From Microcoleus sp. bin38.metabat.b11b12b14.051 (lineage in GTDB: Bacteria > Cyanobacteriota > Cyanobacteriia > Cyanobacteriales > Microcoleaceae): 64,000 nucleotides of DNA. A program made the position numbers and the translations under genes. The stretch lies in assembly GCF_013299165.1 (NCBI RefSeq), contig NZ_JAAFKD010000016.1:1-64000 (forward strand). Direction: 5' to 3'. The notes under the pieces are model-generated. The model was not told where the DNA came from. It saw nothing but the letters and a program-made list of their open reading frames with translations, and did no database searches. Positions 18,792 to 28,037 of this stretch are shown one piece after another. The stretch's first letter is position 1; each line of letters opens with the position of its first letter.

Positions 18792-18881
18792 AAAAAGAAA
18801 TACGGTAAGTGGGAAACTCGGCGACTTTAGTCCTTCCTAGGGAAACGACCCGGCGGTTTCAACCGCCTTGAATCTTCAATC

Positions 18882-20153
18882 TCAAAATGAGTAGCTGTAA
18901 CCATCTTTATGGTGAACTATTTTGCAGTATTTGTGACTAATCCCTTGCACCAATTCTGATGCTGAGATATTGAACGAACCCGTTGTTCTAACTGCAACCC
19001 GACCAACATATTCACCAATTTTCTTGCCACTGGTAACAACTGCTTTTACGATGTCACCTGTTTGAAAACCTTTTACGAATTTACTTCGAGGCACGTAACG
19101 AGATGGAAAGCCAACCTTGTCTGTGCGACATATTTGACGAGTCCCATGTCCAGTCGCCTTAATTAGCAGTGGCTTACTTGTTAGCACGGACAAGGATTCA
19201 AGTTCACCAACACAAGCAGCATCAAGCCAATGAGATTTGGGTAGTTTTAATCTAGTACGGTTGTATTTTGTCTGCCCACCGGAACCTGTCGTGACAGGTA
19301 ATCCTGTTAGCTTGAGTCGGTTGAACAACGCCCATCGAGTCGAGTTTACAGCAGCGGCATCTTTGAGCGGACGCTTAACTTGCGCCATGATCTGCTTGAG
19401 CAAGTCCGGCTTCTTAGACAGAAAATCTTTGATATCCCGAGTACCTTTCTTGAGATTACATTTCTCGCAAGCTAGGCACAAATTAGAAATCCGATTGCTA
19501 CCTCCTTTTGCTTTGGGATGAATGTGTTCAACTTGCAACGCTAAATTCTCAGCACCGCAGTAAGCACATTTTCTGTTCCATTTATTGAGCAGATATTCAC
19601 GAACTTCGTATCCAAGTAATTCGCCCTGCTGATATTCAACACCAGAGATTTCAGGATTCTCTAGTTGCTGGAGGTCAAATCGAACCAGTTCCATCGCGAT
19701 ACTACTTAAGGGTACAAGTCTGCGTAATTTATCGACCCAAGTTAAAGTTGTTTCTACCCGGTGCTGCAAAGATGGCGCTAGCCAACCCTTTCTACGAGTA
19801 CGATTTAGGAAACGCGCTTGGCGGTAACGAGTGTGACGATTTCGACGAACTCGGCGCAGTAAACGACGGGATTCAAGACTGGCTTTGATAGCTTGACCAC
19901 GATGAGTTAGCTCAGCGCCAAAGATTACTTTTTCGCCTTGCAGTAAAGCGATGCCAGTGGTTTTTGATCCTGGATCTAATTTGAGTGAGATTGATTCGAT
20001 GGTTGCTGTTACCGCCTTCTTAAGAATAATGGTATACGGGAATCTTCTGAAAACAGCCGCTTTACCGGCGGCCAATAACTTACGAGCTATTGACGGCTTG
20101 CAAGGTGTGAGTGGTTTTCTGTTTGTATCAAGTACGAAAATAAAGTTGGACAT
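18882..20153 (-). CDS. iscB: IscB RNA-guided nuclease (OMEGA system)
   Basis: 423 aa. An N-terminal PLMP-type domain (1-50) is followed by RuvC-I with Asp60 in LKLDPGSKTTGIAL, an Arg-rich bridge helix (about 95-122), and RuvC-II with Glu155 in AMELVRFD. The HNH domain spans about 188-240, with zinc cysteines Cys196, Cys199, Cys229 and Cys232 and the catalytic EHIHPK stretch (209-214). RuvC-III has His308 and Asp311 in HWLDAACVG. The C-terminal part (about 325-423) corresponds to the region that reads the target-adjacent motif. All expected catalytic residues are present, so it should cut both strands of a target chosen by an omega-RNA. IscB is the ancestor group of Cas9. A ggaggg ribosome site precedes ATG at 20153, and the putative omega-RNA lies directly upstream. 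Confidence 0.93.
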   Translation of the reverse strand: MSNFIFVLDTNRKPLTPCKPSIARKLLAAGKAAVFRRFPYTIILKKAVTATIESISLKLDPGSKTTGIALLQGEKVIFGAELTHRGQAIKASLESRRLLRRVRRNRHTRYRQARFLNRTRRKGWLAPSLQHRVETTLTWVDKLRRLVPLSSIAMELVRFDLQQLENPEISGVEYQQGELLGYEVREYLLNKWNRKCAYCGAENLALQVEHIHPKAKGGSNRISNLCLACEKCNLKKGTRDIKDFLSKKPDLLKQIMAQVKRPLKDAAAVNSTRWALFNRLKLTGLPVTTGSGGQTKYNRTRLKLPKSHWLDAACVGELESLSVLTSKPLLIKATGHGTRQICRTDKVGFPSRYVPRSKFVKGFQTGDIVKAVVTSGKKIGEYVGRVAVRTTGSFNISASELVQGISHKYCKIVHHKDGYSYSF

Positions 20154-20175
20154 TGTTGTGTCCCTCCACTTGCGT

Positions 20176-20400
20176 GTAATGTTAGCTTGTCGGTCAATGT
20201 TATAGGAGCTTTTTAAACCTGCAACACTGTCGAGAGTGACTTTAAGACTGTTTAATTGCAGATGACAGAGCAGGAAACTAGCTTCGCATTCACCTGGTGT
20301 CGTGACTCAAATAACGTAGACCTCTAAGGTCTTAGGCTGGTCAGCACAGCTTGCTCGATTTCTCTTACAAGCTCAGTCCCTTTAGGGCTGAGTTACTGAC
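20176..20400 (-). ncRNA. Putative omega-RNA (HEARO RNA) of the IscB element
   Basis: The RNA scaffold reads from 20400 down to about 20176 and may extend into the iscB leader. The 5' part folds by eye. GTCAG at the 5' end pairs with CTGAC about 60 bases later. Inside this are a CTCAG-CCC/GGG-CTGAG hairpin and a CTTG/CAAG hairpin. Downstream, CTGCAA pairs with TTGCAG. A second copy at 29806-30032 keeps these stems with changed bases. IscB omega-RNAs lie upstream of iscB with the guide at their 5' end (family knowledge). The guide would therefore be the 16-20 bases above 20400, which here are the last codons of rcp. Confidence 0.85.
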
Positions 20401-20402
20401 AA

Positions 20403-20879
20403 CTACCTATTTGAAGAAATGGAAAGGTTAGTGACTTCGCACCAACAATCCAAGATTCTCTGGACATCTTGTTTGAGTTGGCTAAAATCAATCGGTTTGA
20501 TAATGTAGCTGTAAATTCCCTGTTGATAACAAGTTTCAATATCTTTTGGGTTGTTTGATGTCGTAAACACCACCACAGGAATTGTTTTTAAGTTAACGTC
20601 TTTTTTGAGCCGGCGCAGCACTTCCCGCCCGTCAATACCAGGCAAGTTCAAATCGAGGACAATCATCGCGGGACGGGGGGCGCGATCGGCATTAGCGTAC
20701 TTGCCGGTGTGGCTCAGAAACGCTAGCGCCTCCTCGCCTTTGACGCAGCGTTCGATCGGGATCGGCAGGCCTGAGCGTTGCAGAAATCGCATAAACACTG
20801 CAAAATCCTCATCACTGTCTTCCACAATTAGTAGAGATGGATTTGCCTTGCTGGCAGTCAGCGTTGTGGTGTTAGTCAA
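20403..20879 (-). CDS. Rcp-type response regulator of the phytochrome
   Basis: 158 aa, a single receiver domain with a short N-terminal lead. Acidic residues Glu20 and Asp21, phospho-acceptor Asp76 in VLDLNLPGIDG, a Thr in FTTSNNP and a Lys in IIKPIDF complete the receiver set. The spacing and the LNLPG motif match the Rcp1 family, which takes phosphate from cyanobacterial phytochromes. Its ATG overlaps the phytochrome stop codon by four bases (ATGA), so the two are translationally coupled. There is no output domain. The IscB element begins two bases after its stop codon. Confidence 0.93.
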   Translation of the reverse strand: MTNTTTLTASKANPSLLIVEDSDEDFAVFMRFLQRSGLPIPIERCVKGEEALAFLSHTGKYANADRAPRPAMIVLDLNLPGIDGREVLRRLKKDVNLKTIPVVVFTTSNNPKDIETCYQQGIYSYIIKPIDFSQLKQDVQRILDCWCEVTNLSISSNR

Positions 20880-23152
20880 GGATTTACCTCCTGTGGCAGC
20901 GTGAAGTAAAATGTACTGCCTCGATCGATTGTAGATTCAACCCAGATTTGACCGCCATGTCGTTGCACAATTTTTCGGGCAATGGTTAACCCTGCCCCAG
21001 TGCCGCCACCGTACTCGTCCCGTCCGTGCAGCCGCCGGAAAATCTGAAAAATCTTGTCTAGGTGCTCTGTGGAAATCCCGATACCGTTGTCGCGCACGTA
21101 GAAGATCGGGGATTGGCGATCGGGCATTTGGGATTCTGGTGCTGGCTCGGGTTCAATAAAACCGATTTCCACCCATTTTTCGGTGCTGTCGTTGTATTTG
21201 CTGGCGTTGCTGAGCAGATTGATCAACAGTTCGTTGACTTGAGTGCGATCGCAGGCGATCGCGGGCAACGGGCGCAGCAGGCGAAACTCCACAGGATTCT
21301 GCGGTTGGCTCATCTTCAACGTGGCGGTAGCCTGTTGCACGAGATCGTTTAAATTCACCACTTCGCGGCAGAGTTGGGCCCGTCCCAGACGGGAGAAGTG
21401 CAACAGCGAGTTAATCAAATCTTCCATGCGCTGGGTAAGCCGCACCAAGGTTTCCAGCTTCCCAATCCCGTCCTGATTCAACACCTCGGCGTGATCTTCC
21501 ATCAGGAAATTAGCATAATTGTGAATTCCTCGCAGTGGTTCTTTGAGATCGTGGGAAGCAATATAGGCAAAAGAATCCAATTCGTCGTTGCTGCGTTTGA
21601 GTTCAATGTTAATGGCTGCCAGTTCGTCGGCTTGTTTGAGAATCACGCCGACAATCAGACTCCGCATTTCGGCAACAGATTCGATTTCACAAGCTTTCCA
21701 GGGTAGCGAACAGCCATTGACATTTTCCTGCCACAATGCAAAGGATTTGCGAGGAGACAATCGCGCACTACCATCATCGTTAAAAGCTGCTATTGGTTTG
21801 TGGGGATTGCCGCCCCAGCTCACAGTTTGAATCACTTCCCCACGGAACCAGAGAATGTAATTGCTGTGAACTTTAGAAATTTCCAGGGCTAACAACCCAC
21901 TAGCAGTTGCCTGAAATTGCTTTGCTGCTGGATAAACCTCAGACAGCGATCGGGTGTAAAACAGATTATTTTGGTCAATTTGATGTTTTAGCCAGTTTAA
22001 CAGGGCAGGCACAGCCTCTTCTGGAGGCGTCTGGCCCACGTGAATGCAGCCCTCGCCCGAGCAAACCACGGCTCCCGACGCACCGACGAGTTCTAGCAAA
22101 TTTGATTGCAGTTTTACTATCCCATCCAGAAAGTATTCGGATTGGGATACTGATTCTATAAACTTGGTTTGCAGCGACTTCAAACGCATTTTGTAGTCCC
22201 AATCTTCGTTCGCTTCCTTGGTGGCTAGTTCTAGCGACATCACCTGTCCTAGAAACTCACAAGCCGTTCGCACATGGTAGGAAATATACTTCGGCGAGGA
22301 GTGATGGCACGCTATCAGTCCCCACAATTGGCCGTCTTGTATCAGCGAGATCGACATAGAAGCAGTGACGCCCATGTTTTGAAGATACTCGATGTGAACG
22401 GGCGATACGCTCCGCAGCACTGAATGGCTAAGATCCAGGGGTCGATCGGTTGTGGGGTTATTGACAGGAGTTAACCCTGTGGGTTGGTAATTCACATCTG
22501 GAATCAGGCGCAGCCAGTTGAGAGTGTAGAGGTTTCTCGCTTGCTGGGGAATGTCTGTACTCGGGTAACGCAGGTTGAGATAGGTAGGCCCCCAATCCGA
22601 TTTATCTTCAGCAATGATGGTACCAGCTCCTTCGCTATCAAATTTATAGATCATGACGCGATCGAAGCCAGTAATTTTCCGGACTTCTTTAACCACAATT
22701 CGGCACATTTCTAGTAATGACGCTGCCTTTTGAATTTTGGTAATTGTCCCTCTCACTCCCCGATAAAAACTTAAATAATCTGTTTTATATGACTTTTTTT
22801 TTGGTTCTAATTCTAAAATAATCGTATTGTCATAGCGATGCACAATTCCCTCAAAACGGCTCATTTTTTGTTGCAAATTGATGCAAATGTTTAACGAATT
22901 TACACTTTCAAAACCTTCTGACAGGCATTGCCAAATCGCTTCTATTTGCTTGGGAGCGAGGAACTCTGACAATAATTTGCCCAGCAATTCTTGAGGCTGC
23001 TGACCGAGCCACTCAGAAGTGTTATTGCTAACTTGGATAATTTCGAGTGTGGGTTCTTTGAGAACCAGCATCACACCGTGGGGCTGAATTAGCCCCGGAA
23101 TCTGAATCGGCTCGCGATCGCAGTTAGTTAAGTCAATTGTTGGCTCTGACAT
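20876..23152 (-). CDS. Bacteriophytochrome-type histidine kinase (CphB-like)
   Basis: 758 aa from ATG at 23152, preceded by a gaggaagaa ribosome site. An in-frame TTG at 23176 would add eight residues. The order is PAS (about 15-120), GAF (about 135-310, with PSTDIPQQAR at 197-206), PHY (about 325-510, with the tongue motifs WGGNP at 446-450 and PRKSF at 468-472), HisKA (His534 in IASHDLKEPLRG) and HATPase. The Cys that binds phycocyanobilin in Cph1-type GAF domains is replaced by Val252 (SPVHIEYL). A Cys lies at residue 11 in NCDREPIQIPG, the biliverdin-binding position of bacteriophytochromes. It should therefore carry biliverdin and sense red/far-red light, signalling through the Rcp protein encoded next. 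Confidence 0.93.
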   Translation of the reverse strand: MSEPTIDLTNCDREPIQIPGLIQPHGVMLVLKEPTLEIIQVSNNTSEWLGQQPQELLGKLLSEFLAPKQIEAIWQCLSEGFESVNSLNICINLQQKMSRFEGIVHRYDNTIILELEPKKKSYKTDYLSFYRGVRGTITKIQKAASLLEMCRIVVKEVRKITGFDRVMIYKFDSEGAGTIIAEDKSDWGPTYLNLRYPSTDIPQQARNLYTLNWLRLIPDVNYQPTGLTPVNNPTTDRPLDLSHSVLRSVSPVHIEYLQNMGVTASMSISLIQDGQLWGLIACHHSSPKYISYHVRTACEFLGQVMSLELATKEANEDWDYKMRLKSLQTKFIESVSQSEYFLDGIVKLQSNLLELVGASGAVVCSGEGCIHVGQTPPEEAVPALLNWLKHQIDQNNLFYTRSLSEVYPAAKQFQATASGLLALEISKVHSNYILWFRGEVIQTVSWGGNPHKPIAAFNDDGSARLSPRKSFALWQENVNGCSLPWKACEIESVAEMRSLIVGVILKQADELAAINIELKRSNDELDSFAYIASHDLKEPLRGIHNYANFLMEDHAEVLNQDGIGKLETLVRLTQRMEDLINSLLHFSRLGRAQLCREVVNLNDLVQQATATLKMSQPQNPVEFRLLRPLPAIACDRTQVNELLINLLSNASKYNDSTEKWVEIGFIEPEPAPESQMPDRQSPIFYVRDNGIGISTEHLDKIFQIFRRLHGRDEYGGGTGAGLTIARKIVQRHGGQIWVESTIDRGSTFYFTLPQEVNP

Positions 23153-24065
23153 TTCTTCCTCATCTCTCTCGCTCAAATCGTTCTTACTGCTTTCTTGGAA
23201 AGTTGCCCCAGTGTGTTACTACGCCGATATTAAAATATACCGAAAAATTTACACGCGAGATAGAGCTAATGAGACAGCCGATAATTTCGGAACCGACCAT
23301 GAACTTCATCGCATAATATTGTAGCAGTTATGAGAAAAAAAACTCTAATTTCTCAGCCAATACGCTTGCGTTAAGAATTTCCGAAGAGAGGAGTGCCATA
23401 CATGAACGCGATGTTTGATGAAAGCAAACGAGCGTGTCTATTTTGCATAGGGTTTTAGTCCCAGGACTGTTTTAACCCAAGCGTACTGAGTTATAAGCCC
23501 ATAGGCTTGGGTTAAGATTGTTGTCTAGGAAAAACGATTTGAAACATATATACTGCGATCGCTTAGTTCGTCGCTGCGGACAACTTATAAGAAAAGCGTA
23601 CTCAGTCATAAGCCCTAACTCGACACCAGCAAATCAGCAAAGTCATCTGGTCGATCCGAACTTAAGATTTAGGGAACTCAACATCAAAATGGAGAACCAG
23701 AGCGAGCCAATAAATTAATCTTCAACAAAGCATTTCCAGGCTGACAAACAAGATTGTTTGACATTCCGAGGGAAAGTTCGCAATAGGCAATCAAAATTGC
23801 GAAAGTGCCAGGTAAAATAATATGTAGTGGGTGCGACGAGTGCCATTATTTGTATTAAAATTAGTTGCATTTCGGATGATTTGCGATCGCCCGCTATGAC
23901 TTGGTAACTGGAATACTGTCGAGCGATCGGGTTAATTGCTGTGCGAATACGTTCACTCGGACTAGAGTAACCGCAATTTACCGCAGATTGCAGGTTTATG
24001 GGGTACATTCCAGAGTCCCTACCTGTTCTGTGTACCTCACATATTTTACGAGTTAAAAATTGGTA
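23153..24065. other. Intergenic region with repeats, no gene seen
   Basis: An aacccaagc/gcttgggtt hairpin lies at about 23472-23515. A 20-base direct repeat, gcgtactgagttataagccc and its near-copy gcgtactcagtcataagccc, lies at about 23482 and 23596. No open frame has convincing protein features. The phytochrome promoter is expected near 23200-23300. Confidence 0.5.
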
Positions 24066-24824
24066 TTAGTTGGGCGTCCGGGAAATGTGCAAGATTTCGC
24101 CTCGCGCCCGAAATCCCGCTCTACTGTAAACTCGAAATTCCTGCTCGTGTAGCGTCATCAAAAAAGCCACCTCAACACCCGCATCGAAAGCCTCTCGCAG
24201 CAACCGCGCTGTCAAAGCCCCTGCGATACCGCGCCGCCGAAAATCAGCGCGCACGCCAATCCCGGCGATTTCTGTCGTCTGATTTTGGGGTGGAGTGCAG
24301 ACTCCAGCGCCTGCTGGTTCGCCCGTTGCTGCGACGCGGGCGAGTACCGCGAGCCCGCCTGCTGCGAGACTTTCGCGAAGACTGTTAACATCTTCAGGGC
24401 TGGGTGCAGCTTCTCCATAAGCCTCATTTTGTGCAGCCACAGTACCGAAAAGTTCCTCGTCGGAAACTGGCAAAATTAGTTCAATTTCCGGGGGGATAGG
24501 AAGCAATTGTTCCGAGCCCGGAGTACAAATCATCAGCGGTAAGCGTCCCTCAACGGTGAAACCGGCAGATATCAGGGCTTCTGCGACAGCGGGCGCTAGT
24601 TTTGCGACATATTCCAAACGCGGCTTTCGCCCGCGCCCAGAGTACGCAGCGATTAGCGCGTTGACATCGGCGAGGGAGGGTGTGGCGCCGTCGTCGGGAA
24701 TCGCATAGTTGAGATAAGGGTTGGCGCTGTGGCGGCTGAAGGTAGCGAGGAAGGGGCCGATGCGTTCGGTGTCGCGCTGCTGGCTGGCGGCAAAACGCAG
24801 GTATGTTTGAATGCGAGATTCCAT
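24066..24824 (-). CDS. GNAT-family N-acetyltransferase
   Basis: 252 aa. The C-terminal half carries the GNAT acetyl-CoA signature, a beta strand GIGVRADF followed by RRRGIAGALTARLLREA (about residues 190-212), then FLMTLHEQEFRVYSRAGF near the end. The N-terminal half looks like a degenerate or second GNAT fold. This tandem layout is common for acetyltransferases of unknown substrate. The gene stands alone on the minus strand between the phytochrome cluster and clpX. The substrate cannot be read from sequence. Confidence 0.85.
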   Translation of the reverse strand: MESRIQTYLRFAASQQRDTERIGPFLATFSRHSANPYLNYAIPDDGATPSLADVNALIAAYSGRGRKPRLEYVAKLAPAVAEALISAGFTVEGRLPLMICTPGSEQLLPIPPEIELILPVSDEELFGTVAAQNEAYGEAAPSPEDVNSLRESLAAGGLAVLARVAATGEPAGAGVCTPPQNQTTEIAGIGVRADFRRRGIAGALTARLLREAFDAGVEVAFLMTLHEQEFRVYSRAGFRARGEILHISRTPN

Positions 24825-24877
24825 AGCTGGTGAAACTTAGGTAAAATCATATCCACTGAAATTCAAAGCATCAAACA

Positions 24878-25083
24878 GGTTAGTAGTGAGGACTTCAGTC
24901 CTTCTAAGGTTAGTAGTGAGGACTTCAGTCCTTCTAAGGTTAGTAGTGAGGACTTCAGTCCTTCTAAGGTTAGTAGTGAGGACTTCAGTCCGCACTACTA
25001 ACCAGAGGACTGAAGTCCTCACTACGAAACTAAGTGAGGACTTAAGTCATGAGAAAGAAGGACTGAAGTCCTCACTACGAACC
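24878..25083. repeat. Tandem 30-bp GGACTTCAGTCC repeats
   Basis: Four nearly perfect 30-base units (gttagtagtgaggacttcagtccttctaag type) run from 24878 to about 25000. Inverted copies (ggactgaagtcctcactac) follow to 25083. The left and right halves can fold into one long hairpin. There are no spacers, so this is not a CRISPR array. It lies between the acetyltransferase start and the clpX stop. Confidence 0.85.
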
Positions 25084-25105
25084 TATTGAGTGAAAACTCG
25101 TGCTT

Positions 25106-26449
25106 TTAAGCTGACTCTGGTTTTGGTAGCGAAGATGGAAGCACCAACAATTCGGCAGTCGATCGCTTCTCAACCATTTCTTTAGTAATCGTACAGCGCG
25201 TCACATCCTTCCGCGACGGCAACTCGTACATCACATCTAACATTAATTCTTCGACAATTCCCCGCAACGCCCGCGCTCCAGTTTTGCGGCGGTATGCCTC
25301 TTGGGCGATCGCCCGAATCGCATCCGACTCAAAATCTAACTGTACATTATCCATTTTTAGCAGCTTTTGATACTGCTTCACCAAAGCATTGCGTGGCTCA
25401 GTCAAAATCGCCATCAGCGTCGCCTCATCCAACGGATCTAACACAGCGGCCACCGGCACCCGCCCGATAAACTCTGGAATCATCCCATATTTTACCAAAT
25501 CGTCTGGTTCCAGTTGCCTGAGCACATCGGCGGCCCGCTTTTCCTTCGGCACAGCTTCTCCCGGCTGAATAAAACCCATTGACTTTTTACCCGTTCTCTG
25601 CTCGATCACTTTGTCCAGGCCGACAAAAGCGCCGCCGCAAATAAACATAATATTGCTGGTATCAATTTGGATGCAATCTTGATACGGGTGCTTGCGGCCG
25701 CCTTGGGGTGGTACATTGGCGATCGTCCCCTCCAGCATTTTCAGCAAAGCCTGCTGCACTCCTTCCCCAGAAACATCCCGCGTAATCGAAGGGTTTTCGC
25801 TCTTGCGGGCAATTTTGTCAATTTCATCAATATAAATAATTCCGCGCTGCGCCTCTTCCACGTCCATATCTGCCACTTGCAACAGGCGCAGCAAAATATT
25901 TTCCACATCTTCCCCGACATAGCCCGCTTCCGTCAGCGTCGTCGCGTCAGCCACCGCAAACGGCACGTCCAGCATATCCGCCAAAGTCTGAGCCAAGAGA
26001 GTTTTGCCGCAGCCTGTGGGCCCGATTAACAAAATATTTGATTTTTGCAGTTCTACTTCTTCTGGCGGGTGCTTGCCGCTATTTTTGGCATGGATAAAGC
26101 TGAGGCGCTTGTAGTGGTTGTAAACTGCTACCGAGAGGACTTTTTTCGCTTCCTCTTGACCGATCGCATTTTCGTCGAGATAATTTTTAATTTCCCTCGG
26201 TTTGGGAATTTGGCTCATCGACATACTTTTGCCCGAGGTAGCGCGGCGCTTCTGGGTAGTTTCCTGCTTGGGAACCGCCGCCGCTGCGGGCACTGTACTC
26301 GAATCGAACAACTCCTCATCTAAAATTTCATTGCACAAATCAACGCATTCGTCGCAGATGTAGACCCCTGGGCCTGCGATTAACTTGCGTACTTGCTCTT
26401 GAGACTTGCCGCAAAACGAACATTTTAGATGGGAGTCGTACTTAGACAT
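25106..26449 (-). CDS. clpX: ATP-dependent Clp protease ATP-binding subunit ClpX
   Basis: 447 aa. An N-terminal C4 zinc finger (CSFCGK at 10-15, CDECVDLC near 33-40) binds adaptors and substrates. A Ser/Thr-rich linker leads to the AAA+ domain with Walker A GPTGCGKT, Walker [12 protein letters not shown], a GYVGEDVE pore region and the IGF-type ClpP-binding region. ClpX unfolds tagged proteins and feeds them to ClpP. It starts nine bases after the clpP stop codon, so tig, clpP and clpX form the usual order, with clpP-clpX clearly one operon. Confidence 0.97.
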   Translation of the reverse strand: MSKYDSHLKCSFCGKSQEQVRKLIAGPGVYICDECVDLCNEILDEELFDSSTVPAAAAVPKQETTQKRRATSGKSMSMSQIPKPREIKNYLDENAIGQEEAKKVLSVAVYNHYKRLSFIHAKNSGKHPPEEVELQKSNILLIGPTGCGKTLLAQTLADMLDVPFAVADATTLTEAGYVGEDVENILLRLLQVADMDVEEAQRGIIYIDEIDKIARKSENPSITRDVSGEGVQQALLKMLEGTIANVPPQGGRKHPYQDCIQIDTSNIMFICGGAFVGLDKVIEQRTGKKSMGFIQPGEAVPKEKRAADVLRQLEPDDLVKYGMIPEFIGRVPVAAVLDPLDEATLMAILTEPRNALVKQYQKLLKMDNVQLDFESDAIRAIAQEAYRRKTGARALRGIVEELMLDVMYELPSRKDVTRCTITKEMVEKRSTAELLVLPSSLPKPESA

Positions 26450-26458
26450 AACAGCCTC

Positions 26459-27148
26459 TTATTTCAGTGCAGTGACGTTTTCTCCCGCAGCCGGAAGGTT
26501 TTCTTTTTCGATAACTCGATCGACCAATCCGTAATCTTTGGCTTCATCGGCTGACATAAAAAAGTCGCGCTCAGTATCAGCCTCTAACTTGTCGATCTGT
26601 TGACCCGTGTGGTGCGCTAACAATTGATTCAGCTTACGCTTATGATAGAGGATTTCTTTGGCTTGAATCTCAATATCTACTGCTTGACCTTGAGCGCCTC
26701 CAAGCGGCTGATGGATCATAATCCGGGAACTAGGAAGAGACATCCGTTTACCGTGAGCTCCTGCTGTCAGCAGAAATGCGCCCATACTCGCAGCCAAACC
26801 GTAACAAATAGTCACCACATCCGGGCGGATTTGCTGCATTGTGTCATAAATTGCCATACCCGCCGTCACCGAGCCGCCGGGGGAATTGATGTACATTTGA
26901 ACATCTTTTTCTGGATCTTCGGCATCTAGATACAGTAGCTGAGCTACGATCGAATCAGCCACTTCGTCAGTTACCGGAGTTCCTAAAAACACAATGCGCT
27001 CCCGCAGCAAGCGCGAGTAAATGTCAAAGGCCCGCTCACCCATCCCCGACTGTTCTAGTACCATCGGTACTACATTGCTGGGGCTAGAGCTGACATCAAA
27101 ATCGTTATAGCTTGTAATTAGGTAATTGGAAGATTGAGATACCACCAT
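26459..27148 (-). CDS. clpP: ATP-dependent Clp protease proteolytic subunit
   Basis: 229 aa from ATG at 27148. An upstream in-frame TTG would add nine residues. The serine-protease core shows Ser121 in [11 protein letters not shown] and His146 in IMIHQPLGG. The third catalytic residue is expected in the TERDFFMSA stretch near 195. The first 30 residues are a longer leader than in E. coli ClpP, as in other cyanobacterial ClpP paralogs, and may be processed. It pairs with the ClpX encoded next. Which of the several cyanobacterial clpP paralogs this is cannot be fixed from the window alone. Confidence 0.95.
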   Translation of the reverse strand: MVVSQSSNYLITSYNDFDVSSSPSNVVPMVLEQSGMGERAFDIYSRLLRERIVFLGTPVTDEVADSIVAQLLYLDAEDPEKDVQMYINSPGGSVTAGMAIYDTMQQIRPDVVTICYGLAASMGAFLLTAGAHGKRMSLPSSRIMIHQPLGGAQGQAVDIEIQAKEILYHKRKLNQLLAHHTGQQIDKLEADTERDFFMSADEAKDYGLVDRVIEKENLPAAGENVTALK

Positions 27149-27431
27149 AAGACACCAGTCAAGGATTCTAGACAATTTACTGCTGATGAAAGCTTGAAAT
27201 TAAGCCGCCAGCTTTTAACTATTATGCCTCTTCTGAACCCAGATGTGGGGAATGGGAGTTTTGAGTGAGTGAGATTGCTTTGTACTTAGCGCCACGGTGG
27301 CGGAGTGAATGAGTCAAAAGACTTATAGCCTTTCTCCGATAAATGAGGTATGAGTTTAGATTTTAGATTTTAGATTGGGGGATTGTTAATTAATTGGTGA
27401 ATGGCTCCTGTCTTGGACGCACTCCGACAAA

Positions 27432-28037
27432 GAAACCGGGTTTTTCCCCAAATCTGTGAATCACAACCAACTATTCTCGAAAAAACCCGGTTTCTGGCCC
27501 CCAAGCAGGATTTACCGACTGCGATAAAGAAACCGGGTTTTTCCCCTAATCTGTGAATCACAACCAACTATTCTCGAAAAAACCCGGTTTCTGGCCCCCA
27601 AGCAGGATTTACCGACTGCGATAAAGAAACCGGGTTTTTCCCTAAATCTGCGAAGCACAACGAAAAATTCTCGAAAAAACCCGGTTTCTGGCCCCCAAGC
27701 AGGATTTACCGACTGCGATAAAGAAACCGGGTTTTTCCCTAAATCTGCGAAGCACAACGAAAAATTCTCGAAAAAACCCGGTTTCTGGCCCCCACGCAGG
27801 ATTTACCGACTCCGACAAAGAAACCGGGTTTTTCCCTAAATCTGCGAATCACAACCAACTATTCTCGAAAAAACCCGGTTTCTGTCCCCGCGCGCAGGAT
27901 TTACCGACTGCGATAAAGAAACCGGGTTTTTCCCTAAATCTGTGAATCACAACCAACTATTCTCGAAAAAACCCGGTTTCTGGCCCCAAGCAGGATTTAC
28001 CGACTCCGATAAAGAAACCGGGTTTTTCTCTAATCTG
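27432..28037. repeat. Array of about 97-bp units built on AAACCCGGTTT palindromes
   Basis: Left half-palindromes gaaaccgggtttttc occur at 27432, 27529, 27626, 27723, 27820, 27918 and 28014. Each of the first six is followed about 45 bases later by its complement cgaaaaaacccggtttctgg, so each unit can form a 17-bp hairpin. Linkers (caggatttaccgactgcgataaa type) are conserved between units. The array separates tig from clpP on an otherwise conserved operon path. It has no spacer-like unique sequences and no coding function. Confidence 0.9.

Larger units (their letters stand above)
18803..20400 (-). mobile_element. IscB element (IS200/IS605-like, no TnpA)
   Basis: About 1.6 kb. On the minus strand it starts with the structured omega-RNA region (gtcagtaactcag at 20400 downward), contains iscB, and ends with tandem hairpins around 18803-18870 (ggcggtttcaaccgcc type). 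Comparison with the shorter relative at 29598-30032 fixes both ends to within about ten bases: shared left end gtcagtaactca, shared right end cacttrccg. No TnpA (Y1 transposase) gene is present, so movement would need one elsewhere. It sits 2 bases beyond the rcp stop codon and 12 bases before the hybrid kinase ATG. IS200/IS605 elements make no target duplication, and none is seen. Confidence 0.8.

Noticed and set aside
18882-20153. Reading the nuclease gene as TnpB or as an ordinary HNH endonuclease
   Set aside because: The HNH domain is inserted between RuvC-II and RuvC-III and preceded by a bridge helix and a PLMP-type start, which is the IscB order. TnpB lacks HNH, and simple HNH enzymes lack the RuvC parts.
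27432-28037. Possible CRISPR array (regular repeats between genes)
   Set aside because: Linkers between the palindromes are conserved, not unique spacers. No cas genes are present, and the repeat is a palindromic intergenic element. The same applies to 24.9, 35.0 and 37.6 kb.
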